Below are positions 28,306 through 36,923 of a DNA stretch of 64,000 nucleotides, one piece after another (position 1 is the stretch's first letter; the number at the start of each line of letters is the position of its first letter). This DNA comes from Lentzea californiensis. Its GTDB lineage: Bacteria; Actinomycetota; Actinomycetes; Mycobacteriales; Pseudonocardiaceae. A program made the position numbers and the translations under genes. Location of the stretch: contig NZ_JANBBE010000002.1 of NCBI RefSeq assembly GCF_024648825.1, forward strand, positions 248,001 to 312,000. The letters are read 5' to 3'. Under the pieces are notes generated by a model. The model was not told the DNA's origin. It was given only the letters and a program-made list of their open reading frames with translations, and ran no database searches.

Positions 28306-31110
28306 ATGAACGCGGACAGCGACGAAGTGAGAACACTGGTGCAGAACGAGTTGCGCGTCAGCTTGCTGGGCGCGCTCGCGGCCACGGTGGACGGTGAGGA
28401 GCTCACGCTCGGTCCGCCGCGGCAGAGGGCTGTGCTCGCGGTGCTCGCGTTGCGCGCCAATCACGTGGTGTCGCGCAGTGAACTCATCGACGCCGTATGG
28501 GGCGATGATCCACCCGCCAGCGCCGACAACGGCATCCACACCTACGTCGCCGGGCTCCGCCGGTTGTTCGAGCCGGACAGGGCGTCGCGGGCGCCGAGCG
28601 CCGTGCTGCTCTCCACGGACGCTGGATACTTGCTGAGGCTCCCGTCCGGCAGTTCCGACGCCGCCGTGTTCCGCTCCCACCTGGACGAGGCCGGACGGCT
28701 GCGGGACCAGCCGGTCGAGGCCGTCGCCGCCTTCGACGCCGCACTGGAGTTGTGGCGGGGCGTCGCCCTGGACGGCGTGCCGGGTCCGTTCGCGGCGGTG
28801 GAGCGTGCGCGTCTGGCCGAGATGCGGCTCACGGCCGTGGAACAGCGTGCGGCGCTGATGCTGATGGTCGGGCGTGAGACCGAGGTGGCGGCGGAGCTGA
28901 CGACGCTGGTCACCGCGCACCCGTTGCGCGAGAGGCTGCACGGCCTGCTGATGTCCGCGCTGTACCGCAGCGGCAGGCAGGCGGAGGCGCTGGCCGTGTA
29001 CGCGGACCTGCGCCGGCTGCTGATCGAGGAGCTCGGCATCGAGCCCGGTCCCGAACTGCGTCAGCTGCACGAACAGGTACTCGTCGGCCGTCCCGACCCG
29101 CAGCCGGAACCGGTGGCGCCCGCGCTGGTGCCCGTCCAGCTGCCGCACGAGATCCGCGACTTCACCGGCCGCGAGAAGGAACTGGCGAAGCTCGCCGAGG
29201 TCGTCCCGCACGACCACTCGCCGGTGCTCGTCGCGATCACCGGCACCGGCGGCGTCGGCAAGACGGCGCTGGCCGTGCGGTTCGCGCACCAGGTGGCCGC
29301 GCGGTTCCCCGACGGTCAGCTGCACGTCGACCTGCGCGGGTTCGACTCGTCGGCACCGCCCGTGCAGCCCGGCGCCGCGTTGCACCAGCTGTTGCAGAGC
29401 CTCGGCGTGCCGTCCGAACGCATCCCGGAGGACGTGCCCGCGAAGTCCGCGCTGTACCGCAGCGTCCTCGCGGGCAAACGGGTTCTGGTGCTGCTCGACA
29501 ACGCGCGGCTGGCCGAGCAGGTCCGTCCGCTGCTGCCGGGCCGGTCGACGTCGATGGTGCTCGTGACGTCCCGCAACCACCTCGGCGGGCTCGTCGCCCG
29601 CGACGGCGCGCACTCGATGACGTTGTCGACCCTCACTCGTGACGAGGGCCTGGCGCTGCTGACGTCCGCGGTGGGCTCGGACCGGGTCGCCGCCGAACCG
29701 GCCGCCGCCGCGAAGCTCGTCGAGCTGTGCGGGCACCTGCCGCTGGCGGTGCGGATCGCGGCCGAACGGGTCGTGACGCGGCCGCACCTGACGCTGGCCG
29801 ACCTCGCGAGCGACCTGGCCGACGAGCACGACCGGTTGAACGTGCTGGCGACGGGCGACGACGAGGACACGGCCGTGCGCGCCGCCTTCTCGTGGTCGTA
29901 CCTGGCCCTGAAACCCGACGCGGCCAGGACGTTCCGGCTGATCGGCCTGCACCCCGGCGCCGAGATCAGCCTGAACGCCGTGGCGGCGCTCGCGGGCGTG
30001 CCGGTGTCGCGGGCGCGGACGCTGGTGGACGTGCTGGCGGGCGGGCACATGCTGGAGGAGGTCGCGCGCGGCCGGTTCCGGATGCACGACCTGCTTCGCC
30101 TGTACGCCACCGAACTCAGCGCCTCCGAGGAGTCGTCCGACGGCCGCGGCGAGGCCGTGGCGCGCCTGCTGGGCTGGTACTTCGACACCGCGAACGCCGC
30201 CGGCACCGTCATCGCGCCGCCCGACCACCCGGCGTTCCTGCTGCCGCCACTGTCCACTCAGGACTTCACCTCGCACGACGACGCCTTCACCTGGTGCCGC
30301 ACGGAGTCCTCGAACCTGCTGGCGGTGGCGAGACTCGCCGAGGAGCAGCATTCGCCGGCGGCGTGGCAGATCCCGGTGGCCCTGTGGAACTACTTCATCG
30401 TGTCGAGCGCGCTGGACGAGTGGACGCGCACGTACCGCGTCGCCGAACGCGCCGCGACCCGTGACGGCAACCAGGCGGCCCGCGCGTGGGCGGTGCACGG
30501 CCAGGGGCTGTCGGCGTTCCGCGGGCAGCGTTTCGCGGACGCGCTGGAACTCTTCGACCGCGCGCTCGCCATCCGGCACGAGATCGGTGACGCCGTCGGC
30601 GCCGCGTGGAGCCTCACGGGTCTGGGCATGGCGTACGGCGGCCTGCGCCAGTTCGACCTCGCCGTCGACAGGTTCGGCGAGGCCCTGAGGCGGCACGCCG
30701 CGGTCGGCTCGTGGTTCGGCGAGGGCGGCACGAGGCTGTTCCTGAGCGACATCCTGCGATCGGCCGGTCAGTTCGAGGGATCGCTGGCGTCCGCGCGGAC
30801 GGCGTTCGAGCTGATGGACTCGCACGACGCCGTGCACGGCAAGGCGATGGCGCTGGTCAGCATCGGCTGGGCGCAGTCGAAGCTGGGCGACCGGGTCGAG
30901 GCGCGTGACTCGTTCCGGCACGCGATCGAGTTCCTGCGGGTGCTCGGTGACCGCAAGTCTCTCGCGGAGGCGTTGCACGGGCTGGGGGAGACGAGCGCGG
31001 GGCAGCCCGACGTGGCGCGGACGTACCTGCTGGAAGCGCTGACGATCTACGAGGACTACGACCACCCGCTCACTCCCGAAGTGCGGGCGAGGCTGCACGA
31101 GCTGGGGTAG
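28306..31110 (+). CDS. AfsR/SARP family transcriptional regulator
   Basis: The 934-residue protein has the layout of AfsR. An N-terminal OmpR-type winged helix (LGPPRQRAVLAVLALRANHVVSRSELIDAVWG, about 35-66) is followed by a bacterial transcriptional activation domain (to about 265). An NB-ARC ATPase comes next, with Walker A GTGGVGKTA at 313-321. The C-terminus is a helical TPR array. Such proteins activate secondary metabolism or stress genes from heptamer repeats. No biosynthetic cluster lies directly beside it, but the TOMM operon is 5 kb downstream. A hydrolase gene follows ten bases after its stop. Confidence 0.92.
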   Translation: MNADSDEVRTLVQNELRVSLLGALAATVDGEELTLGPPRQRAVLAVLALRANHVVSRSELIDAVWGDDPPASADNGIHTYVAGLRRLFEPDRASRAPSAVLLSTDAGYLLRLPSGSSDAAVFRSHLDEAGRLRDQPVEAVAAFDAALELWRGVALDGVPGPFAAVERARLAEMRLTAVEQRAALMLMVGRETEVAAELTTLVTAHPLRERLHGLLMSALYRSGRQAEALAVYADLRRLLIEELGIEPGPELRQLHEQVLVGRPDPQPEPVAPALVPVQLPHEIRDFTGREKELAKLAEVVPHDHSPVLVAITGTGGVGKTALAVRFAHQVAARFPDGQLHVDLRGFDSSAPPVQPGAALHQLLQSLGVPSERIPEDVPAKSALYRSVLAGKRVLVLLDNARLAEQVRPLLPGRSTSMVLVTSRNHLGGLVARDGAHSMTLSTLTRDEGLALLTSAVGSDRVAAEPAAAAKLVELCGHLPLAVRIAAERVVTRPHLTLADLASDLADEHDRLNVLATGDDEDTAVRAAFSWSYLALKPDAARTFRLIGLHPGAEISLNAVAALAGVPVSRARTLVDVLAGGHMLEEVARGRFRMHDLLRLYATELSASEESSDGRGEAVARLLGWYFDTANAAGTVIAPPDHPAFLLPPLSTQDFTSHDDAFTWCRTESSNLLAVARLAEEQHSPAAWQIPVALWNYFIVSSALDEWTRTYRVAERAATRDGNQAARAWAVHGQGLSAFRGQRFADALELFDRALAIRHEIGDAVGAAWSLTGLGMAYGGLRQFDLAVDRFGEALRRHAAVGSWFGEGGTRLFLSDILRSAGQFEGSLASARTAFELMDSHDAVHGKAMALVSIGWAQSKLGDRVEARDSFRHAIEFLRVLGDRKSLAEALHGLGETSAGQPDVARTYLLEALTIYEDYDHPLTPEVRARLHELG

Positions 31111-31119
31111 AACGGCTTC

Positions 31120-31812
31120 GTGCATTTCGCGGAGCACGGTGCCGGCGTCCCGGTGCTCGCCCTTCACGGCTGGACTCCCGACCACCGTTTGATGCTCGGG
31201 TGTCTGGAACCGCTCTTCGAGACCAGGCCGGGCTACCGGCGCCTGTATCCCGACCTGCCGGCGATGGGGAAGTCACCGGCGGACGGAGTGGCTTCCAGCG
31301 ACGACGTGCTCGCCGCCGTCGAGGAACTCGTCGACGCCGAGATCGGTGACGAACCGTTCCTGCTGGTCGGCGAATCGTACGGCGGCTACCTCTACCGCGC
31401 TCTCGCCCACCGCCGTCCGCATCAGGTGCACGGGCTCGCCTTGATCTGCCCGACCGGCACGAAGGTGCGCGCGGCCGACCGGACGGTGCCGCTCTTCGAG
31501 GTGCGCCGGTCGGACGGCGCCGAACTCGATCCCGCCCTAACCGCGCAGTGCGACGGCATGGCCGTGGCGCGGATCGAGGTCAGGAGGGAACTGCCGGCAG
31601 GTCCGGAGCGCGGGACCTACGAACGGCCGGCACTGTTCCTGACCGGCCGCCAGGACAACATCACCGGGTACGAGGACGTGTACGCGTTGCTTTCGCACTA
31701 CCCGTACGCGTCGTTCGTCGTTCTCGACACCGCCGGGCACGACCTGCAGATCGAGCAGCCGGTGTTGTTCAACGCGCTCATGGGGGACTGGCTGGACCGA
31801 GTCGCTCAGTAG
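31120..31812 (+). CDS. Alpha/beta hydrolase
   Basis: The 230-residue protein has the alpha/beta hydrolase fold. The nucleophile elbow is GESYGG (about residue 86) and the oxyanion region is LALHGWTPDH. The acid is likely in FLTGRQDNIT, and the histidine is in DTAGHDLQIEQP. The substrate is unknown; homologues include esterases, haloperoxidases and C-C hydrolases. It starts with GTG ten bases after the SARP stop and is probably co-transcribed with it. Confidence 0.88.
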   Translation: MHFAEHGAGVPVLALHGWTPDHRLMLGCLEPLFETRPGYRRLYPDLPAMGKSPADGVASSDDVLAAVEELVDAEIGDEPFLLVGESYGGYLYRALAHRRPHQVHGLALICPTGTKVRAADRTVPLFEVRRSDGAELDPALTAQCDGMAVARIEVRRELPAGPERGTYERPALFLTGRQDNITGYEDVYALLSHYPYASFVVLDTAGHDLQIEQPVLFNALMGDWLDRVAQ

Positions 31813-31860
31813 GGGAGATCCCTGATGTGCTCGCGCTGATACGTAGGCAAGCTACATGTC

Positions 31861-32541
31861 ATGCAGAAGCGCGCTCGGACCCTGTTGGTGTGGCTGCACG
31901 TCGTCACGTCCGTGGGCTGGCTCAGCCAGGCCGTGGCGTTGCTCGCCCTCGTGCTCTACGGCATGAAGACGGGCGATCTCGACGCGTTCAGAATGGCGCG
32001 CTACCTCGACCACGAGGTGCTCGCGATCATGGCCAACACCAGTGCCTTCAGCGGGTTCATGCTCAGCGCCACGACGCCGTGGGGCTACTTCCGGCACTGG
32101 TGGGTGCTCGCGAAGTTCGTGATCACGGTCAGTCAGCTCTACATCGGCATCTTCATCCTGAGCGGCAACCTCCAGGAGGCCGTGGACGGGCACGTCACGG
32201 CGTGGATGCCCGTCGGCACGTCGCTCATGATCGGTGCGATCGCGTTCCAGGCGTGGCTCAGCGTCGCGAAACCGTGGCGCCGCACGCCGTGGGCGGCCCC
32301 GTTGGTCAAGCTGCCCACGGCTAGCGCGTTCACGTTCATCGCGGCGCTGGTCATCCCGATCATCGACTTCGCGATCAGCCTGTGGCGGGGCAACCCGATG
32401 CCGTTGCTCATGCTGATCACGGTGATCGGCTACTCGATCACGCGGGCCGCCAGGGCGAGACGCCGGTCGTCGGGCGCGTCGGGTCGTGGAAGCGCGGCAG
32501 GTCCGGCTCGTCGAGGCGCAACGGCACCAAGCCCTCGGTGA
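31861..32541 (+). CDS. DUF2269-like integral membrane protein
   Basis: The 226-residue protein has an N-terminal helix with LLVWLHVVTSVGWLSQAVALLALVLY, the conserved HxxxxxGW pattern of DUF2269-type proteins. At least three further helices follow (about 72-95, 105-125, 160-190). The last ~35 residues are Arg/Ser/Gly-rich. The 3' end overlaps the convergent acyltransferase by 104 bases, so the tail may be a read-on of a shorter ancestral protein. The role is unknown. Confidence 0.75.
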   Translation: MQKRARTLLVWLHVVTSVGWLSQAVALLALVLYGMKTGDLDAFRMARYLDHEVLAIMANTSAFSGFMLSATTPWGYFRHWWVLAKFVITVSQLYIGIFILSGNLQEAVDGHVTAWMPVGTSLMIGAIAFQAWLSVAKPWRRTPWAAPLVKLPTASAFTFIAALVIPIIDFAISLWRGNPMPLLMLITVIGYSITRAARARRRSSGASGRGSAAGPARRGATAPSPR

Positions 32542-33211
32542 TCGCGACCATGATCCGCTCGTGGGCACGCCGGGCGTCGCCCATCGTCTCGGCCTTGAGG
32601 TCGGACAGCTCGACCGGCTTGCCGAAGTGGACCTTGAACGTCGGCCGCTTGCGCACCGCGCGCAGCCACGACGTCAGGTAGGGCAACGCGTCCCTCCAGC
32701 CGGAGACGTGCAGGTTGCCCCAGTACACGGCCTCGTGCGCGCCCCACTGGCTGATGGGGATCACCGGGATGTCGCCGCCAAGGGCCATGCGGGCGACGCC
32801 GGTCTTGCCGCGCTCCGGCCACATGCCGGGGTCCAGGCTGATCTTGCCCTCGGGGTAGACGGCGATCGGGTCGCCGCCCTTCTGCAACGCCGCGACGGCG
32901 CGGTGCATCGCCTCGCCCGCGTTCGCCGACCGCCGGTCGACGCGCAGGTGACCGCAGGCCTTCAGGGCCGGGCCCATGACCGGTGCGTCGAGCAGGCCGC
33001 CCGCGAGCATGAAGCGCGGGTTGACGCCGATCTTGCGGCAGGCCGCGATGAGCACCATCGGGTCGAGGTTGCCGATGTGGTTGGAGGCGAGCAGCAACGG
33101 CTTGCCGAGCAGCTCCGGCGGGATGTCGCCCGATACCTCGAGCTTGCCGGTCAGCGCGATCAGGCCCCGGTCGACCACCATGAGCACGCGCCAGAAAAGC
33201 GGTGTGGACAC
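32438..33211 (-). CDS. 1-acyl-sn-glycerol-3-phosphate acyltransferase (PlsC-like)
   Basis: The 257-residue protein has the glycerolipid acyltransferase motifs SNHIGNLDPM (HxxxxD, about residue 45), a second block with CGHLRVDRRSANAG, and VYPEGKIS. It acylates lysophosphatidic acid at the membrane. The start is uncertain; I chose GTG 33211 because TACGCT lies seven bases upstream and homology begins near VSTPLFWRVL. An ATG at 33310 gives a longer N-terminus without homology. The 3' end overlaps the convergent DUF2269-like gene. Confidence 0.85.
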   Translation of the reverse strand: MSTPLFWRVLMVVDRGLIALTGKLEVSGDIPPELLGKPLLLASNHIGNLDPMVLIAACRKIGVNPRFMLAGGLLDAPVMGPALKACGHLRVDRRSANAGEAMHRAVAALQKGGDPIAVYPEGKISLDPGMWPERGKTGVARMALGGDIPVIPISQWGAHEAVYWGNLHVSGWRDALPYLTSWLRAVRKRPTFKVHFGKPVELSDLKAETMGDARRAHERIMVAITEGLVPLRLDEPDLPRFHDPTRPTTGVSPWRPA

Positions 33212-33329
33212 GCGGGGCAGCGTACGGCGTGTCGGAACGACACCGTGCCCGATCGGGGGAACCATGGGGATTCGCACGTGTCCCAGTTGCGAACGTGGCT
33301 GGTGATGCACGAGGGACTACCTTGTAGAC

Positions 33330-35705
33330 ATGGCCGGGCGCACAGGGACTTCGAGAAAGACCACGTCACGCGGCAAAGCACCAGCCAAGCCGCGGGCGCG
33401 ATCCACCGCGTCCAGAAAGCCCGCACCACGCAAGAGCGGCGGCGCCATCAGTGCCGTGTGGGGTGCTTTGGGCCGTGGTGTCGGCAGCCTCGTGCGCACT
33501 GTCAGTCGTACCAAGGACCTCGATCCCGAACACCGTCGTGACGGCCTGGGTCTGCTGCTGATCGCACTCGCGGTCATCACCGGTGCCGGGGTGTGGTGGC
33601 AGGCCGGCGGACCGGTCGGTCAGTGGGTCGACGTCGCCGTGCGCAGCTCTGTCGGGTTCCCGGCGGTGATCGTGCCGGTCGTGCTGCTCAGCATCGGCGT
33701 CACGCTGATGCGCACCGACCCGATGCCCGACGCGCGGCCGCGGCTGATCATCGGCTCGCTGCTGATGATGATCGGCGTGCTCGGCATGTTCCACCTCATC
33801 GGCGGCCTGCCGATGGACCCGCTGGAACGCCGCAGCGCCGGCGGAGCCCTCGGTTATCTGGCCGGCGGGTTCCTGGCGCAGGGCCTGACGCCGTGGGTCG
33901 CCGGGCCGTTGCTGTTCCTGATCTTCGGCTATGGCCTGCTGGTCGTGACGCACACGTCGATTCGGCAGGCGCCAGAACGCATTCGCTCGTTGCTGCACCC
34001 CGGCACGTCGAAGGACGAGCCCTCGGACGCGGAGGAGCCGGTCGAGGAACCGAAGCCGGTTCGCCTGCGCCGCCCGTCCCGCCGCCGCCAGGCCGTCGAG
34101 CCCGTCGAGGAGGAACCGCAGGCCGAACTCCCGCTGGAGGAGCCCGCGGAGCCCGCCCCCAAGCCCGCCAAGGAGAAGAAGGCCGCTGCCGCACCGGCGA
34201 TGGCCGTGCGCGCGGTCGAGGGCGAGTACCAGCTGCCGCCGCCGGACGTGCTGAAGGACGGCGACGCGCCGAAGACCCGCAGCAAGGCGAACGACCTCAT
34301 GATCGAGGCGATCTCCGGCGTGCTGGACCAGTTCTCGATCGACGCCCAGGTCACCGGCTTCACCCGCGGCCCGACGGTCACGCGCTACGAGGTCGAGCTC
34401 GGCCCCGGCGTGAAGGTCGAGAAGATCACCGCGCTGACCAAGAACATCGCGTACGCCGTGGCGACCGACAACGTCCGCCTGCTGGCGCCGATCCCCGGCA
34501 AGTCCGCCGTCGGCATCGAGGTCCCGAACAGCGACCGCGAGATGGTGCGGCTGGGCGACGTGCTGCGCGCGCCGTCCACGCTCAAGGACACGCATCCGAT
34601 GGTGATCGGCCTCGGCAAGGACATCGAGGGCCACATGGTCACCGCGAACCTGACGAAGATGCCGCACCTCCTGGTCGCGGGCTCCACGGGTTCCGGTAAG
34701 TCGTCGTTCGTCAACTCGATGCTGGTCTCGCTGCTGGCCCGCGCGACGCCGGACGAGGTCCGCATGATCCTGATCGACCCGAAGATGGTCGAGCTGACGC
34801 CGTACGAGGGCATCCCGCACCTGATCACGCCGATCATCACGCAGCCGAAGAAGGCGGCGGCAGCGCTGGCGTGGCTCGTGGAGGAGATGGAGCAGCGCTA
34901 CCAGGACATGCAGGTCAACCGGGTGCGCCACGTCGACGACTTCAACCGCAAGGTGAAGTCCGGCGAGATCACCGCGCCGCCCGGCTCCGAGCGCGTCTAC
35001 CGGCCGTACCCGTACATCATGGCGATCGTCGACGAGCTCGCCGACCTGATGATGACAGCACCGCGCGACGTCGAGGACGCGATCGTCCGCATCACGCAGA
35101 AGGCCCGTGCGGCCGGCATCCACCTGGTGCTCGCGACGCAGCGCCCGTCCGTCGACGTCGTCACCGGCCTGATCAAGACGAACGTGCCGTCCCGCCTGGC
35201 GTTCGCGACGTCGTCCCTGACGGACTCGCGGGTCATCCTGGACCAGCCGGGCGCCGAGAAGCTGATCGGCATGGGCGACGCCCTGTACCTGCCGATGGGT
35301 GCCTCGAAACCGGTGCGCGTCCAGGGCGCGTTCGTGGGCGACGAGGAGATCTCGGCGATCGTCGAGTTCACCAAGAACCAGGCGCAGCCCGAGTACACCG
35401 ACGGCGTCACGGCGCAGAAGGCCACCGAGAAGAAGGAGGTCGACGCCGACATCGGCGACGACCTGGAGTTGCTCGTGCAGGCGACCGAGCTGATCGTGAC
35501 GTCGCAGTTCGGCTCGACGTCGATGCTGCAGCGCAAGCTGCGCGTCGGGTTCGCGAAGGCGGGGCGCCTCATGGACCTGCTGGAGACCCGCGGTGTCGTC
35601 GGCCCGTCCGAGGGCTCGAAGGCACGTGAGGTGCTGATCAAGCCCGACGAGCTCGAGAACGTGGTCTACCTGATGCGTGGAGGCGGCCCCGCCGACGACG
35701 AGTGA
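33330..35705 (+). CDS. ftsK: DNA translocase FtsK
   Basis: FtsK pumps DNA at the division septum during chromosome segregation. The 791-residue protein has a basic N-terminus and four transmembrane helices (about 70-200). A Pro/Glu-rich linker follows, then the motor domain with Walker A GSTGSGKSS (about 451-459) and Walker B IDELADLM. A C-terminal winged-helix gamma domain (TSQFGSTSMLQRKLRVGFAKAGRLMDLLE) completes it. In mycobacteria it lies near argA, rimO-like genes, pgsA and clgR, which here are separated by about 4.5 kb of accessory genes. Confidence 0.97.
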   Translation: MAGRTGTSRKTTSRGKAPAKPRARSTASRKPAPRKSGGAISAVWGALGRGVGSLVRTVSRTKDLDPEHRRDGLGLLLIALAVITGAGVWWQAGGPVGQWVDVAVRSSVGFPAVIVPVVLLSIGVTLMRTDPMPDARPRLIIGSLLMMIGVLGMFHLIGGLPMDPLERRSAGGALGYLAGGFLAQGLTPWVAGPLLFLIFGYGLLVVTHTSIRQAPERIRSLLHPGTSKDEPSDAEEPVEEPKPVRLRRPSRRRQAVEPVEEEPQAELPLEEPAEPAPKPAKEKKAAAAPAMAVRAVEGEYQLPPPDVLKDGDAPKTRSKANDLMIEAISGVLDQFSIDAQVTGFTRGPTVTRYEVELGPGVKVEKITALTKNIAYAVATDNVRLLAPIPGKSAVGIEVPNSDREMVRLGDVLRAPSTLKDTHPMVIGLGKDIEGHMVTANLTKMPHLLVAGSTGSGKSSFVNSMLVSLLARATPDEVRMILIDPKMVELTPYEGIPHLITPIITQPKKAAAALAWLVEEMEQRYQDMQVNRVRHVDDFNRKVKSGEITAPPGSERVYRPYPYIMAIVDELADLMMTAPRDVEDAIVRITQKARAAGIHLVLATQRPSVDVVTGLIKTNVPSRLAFATSSLTDSRVILDQPGAEKLIGMGDALYLPMGASKPVRVQGAFVGDEEISAIVEFTKNQAQPEYTDGVTAQKATEKKEVDADIGDDLELLVQATELIVTSQFGSTSMLQRKLRVGFAKAGRLMDLLETRGVVGPSEGSKAREVLIKPDELENVVYLMRGGGPADDE

Positions 35706-35706
35706 C

Positions 35707-36177
35707 CTACTTCAGTCCGGCGTTCTGGATGCTGGTGGCCGTCGACGACGCGCTGCCACCGAACTCGCGCACGGCCGCGTAGTACAGGTCAGCCGTGCGC
35801 TTGCAGGCCCAGTTCGAGCCGCACTGCTGGTACATGTCGGACTTGAAGTTGTTGTCGATGCGCAGGCGGTTCGTCTCGTTCCACCGGCCCTGCCGCTTGT
35901 AGTTGCGGTAGCCGAAGTCGTGCCGGTGGCAGGTCGGCAGGAACTTGAAGCCGAAGGGGTTGTCCGGCGAGTACGAACAGCCGTCGGAAGACCAGTCGAG
36001 CTGGCCCGCGTAGGGCTGTTGCGCGCGCAGTGTTGTGAACTGGCTGATGGACTTCGAGTAGAGGTAGTCGTCGGTGACCGCGACGATGTCCACGGCGTGG
36101 GCCGGGGCGCCCGTGAAGATCAGGGCGAGGGAGGCGGCGGCACCCACGAATGCCGAGCGCAGGGTTGTCGTCGACAT
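35707..36177 (-). CDS. Secreted prokaryotic phospholipase A2
   Basis: The 156-residue protein has a Sec-type signal peptide ending near APAHA (about residue 28). It carries the prokaryotic PLA2 core with catalytic His-Asp in CHRHDFGYRNYKRQG (about residues 83-97). DGCSYSPDNP is the calcium loop region, and cysteines form likely disulfides. It cleaves the sn-2 ester of phospholipids outside the cell. It is convergent with ftsK (one base apart) and 83 bases downstream of the TOMM operon, with its own ribosome site GAGGAGC. A lipid-attacking role beside a possible toxin pathway is tempting but unproven. Confidence 0.9.
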   Translation of the reverse strand: MSTTTLRSAFVGAAASLALIFTGAPAHAVDIVAVTDDYLYSKSISQFTTLRAQQPYAGQLDWSSDGCSYSPDNPFGFKFLPTCHRHDFGYRNYKRQGRWNETNRLRIDNNFKSDMYQQCGSNWACKRTADLYYAAVREFGGSASSTATSIQNAGLK

Positions 36178-36260
36178 GGCGAGCTCCTCGGAGTGTGAGC
36201 AGGGTCTCGCCAGTTGTAGCTGGTGATCGACTGTCCGCGGTAGACACGATCCGGTGAACG

Positions 36261-36923
36261 TCAGGTGATCTTGTGCCCGCACGCGATCGCGGTGGCCACG
36301 CGGAGGTCGCGGGGCAGGCCCAGCGCGTGCAGCATTTCGTGGTCCGCTACTCCACCGAGCAGGTAGCCGCCGAGTTCCTGCTCCGCCAAACGGAGGCAGA
36401 TGTTCTGCGCCGCGGCTCCTGCTTCGATCAAGCCGAAGCGCCCGGCGCGTTCGCCGTACTTCTCGAACGAGTCCTTGTCCGTCAACACCAGGACGATCGT
36501 CAGCGGCGGCACCTCGGGCGTGCCGAGGATCTCGGCGAGGTTCGCCGGAGCGGGGCCGATGTCCTGCAGCGCGTGGCGGCGGATGTCGTAGCGGACCGCT
36601 CGGCCGTGCACGAACGCGTAGCAGCGCAACGGGTTGAGGCTGCCTGCGGACGGATAGCTGTTGTCCGACAGGGCGCCCAGCACCGCGCCGAGCTGCTTGT
36701 CGGTCAGCGGTCCATCGGAGAACTCCCGCGTGCTCCTGCGCGCCTGGAACAGCTTCTGCAGCCGGTCGTGCGGCCGGGGAAGCGGGACCGGCGCCGAGGG
36801 CAGTTCGAGCGGGTCGATCAACTCCGGCGGTGGCCGGAAGTCCCGCAGCCGGTCGCCGAGCCTGCGCTGGTGCAGTGGCGAGTACCGGCTCGCGGCCCAG
36901 AAGTCGTCGAACATCGGTGTCAC
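36261..36923 (-). CDS. SagB-type FMN-dependent azoline dehydrogenase
   Basis: The 220-residue nitroreductase-fold protein has SagB/ThcOx signatures: RRSTREFSDGPLTDKQLG (about 61-78), YPSAGSLNPLRCYAFV, and ERAGRFGLIEAGAAAQNICL (about 158-177). Such enzymes oxidise thiazolines and oxazolines in TOMM peptides to aromatic azoles using FMN. It is shorter than SagB of Streptococcus. Its GTG start overlaps the YcaO stop by four bases, so it is the last gene of the operon and translationally coupled. Confidence 0.88.
   Translation of the reverse strand: MTPMFDDFWAASRYSPLHQRRLGDRLRDFRPPPELIDPLELPSAPVPLPRPHDRLQKLFQARRSTREFSDGPLTDKQLGAVLGALSDNSYPSAGSLNPLRCYAFVHGRAVRYDIRRHALQDIGPAPANLAEILGTPEVPPLTIVLVLTDKDSFEKYGERAGRFGLIEAGAAAQNICLRLAEQELGGYLLGGVADHEMLHALGLPRDLRVATAIACGHKIT

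Noticed and set aside
27586-31185. Minus-strand open frame of 1199 codons over the SARP gene
   Set aside because: It is the antisense shadow of the SARP gene, Arg/Gln/His-rich, and only its 27586-28200 part matches a real family (the methyltransferase).
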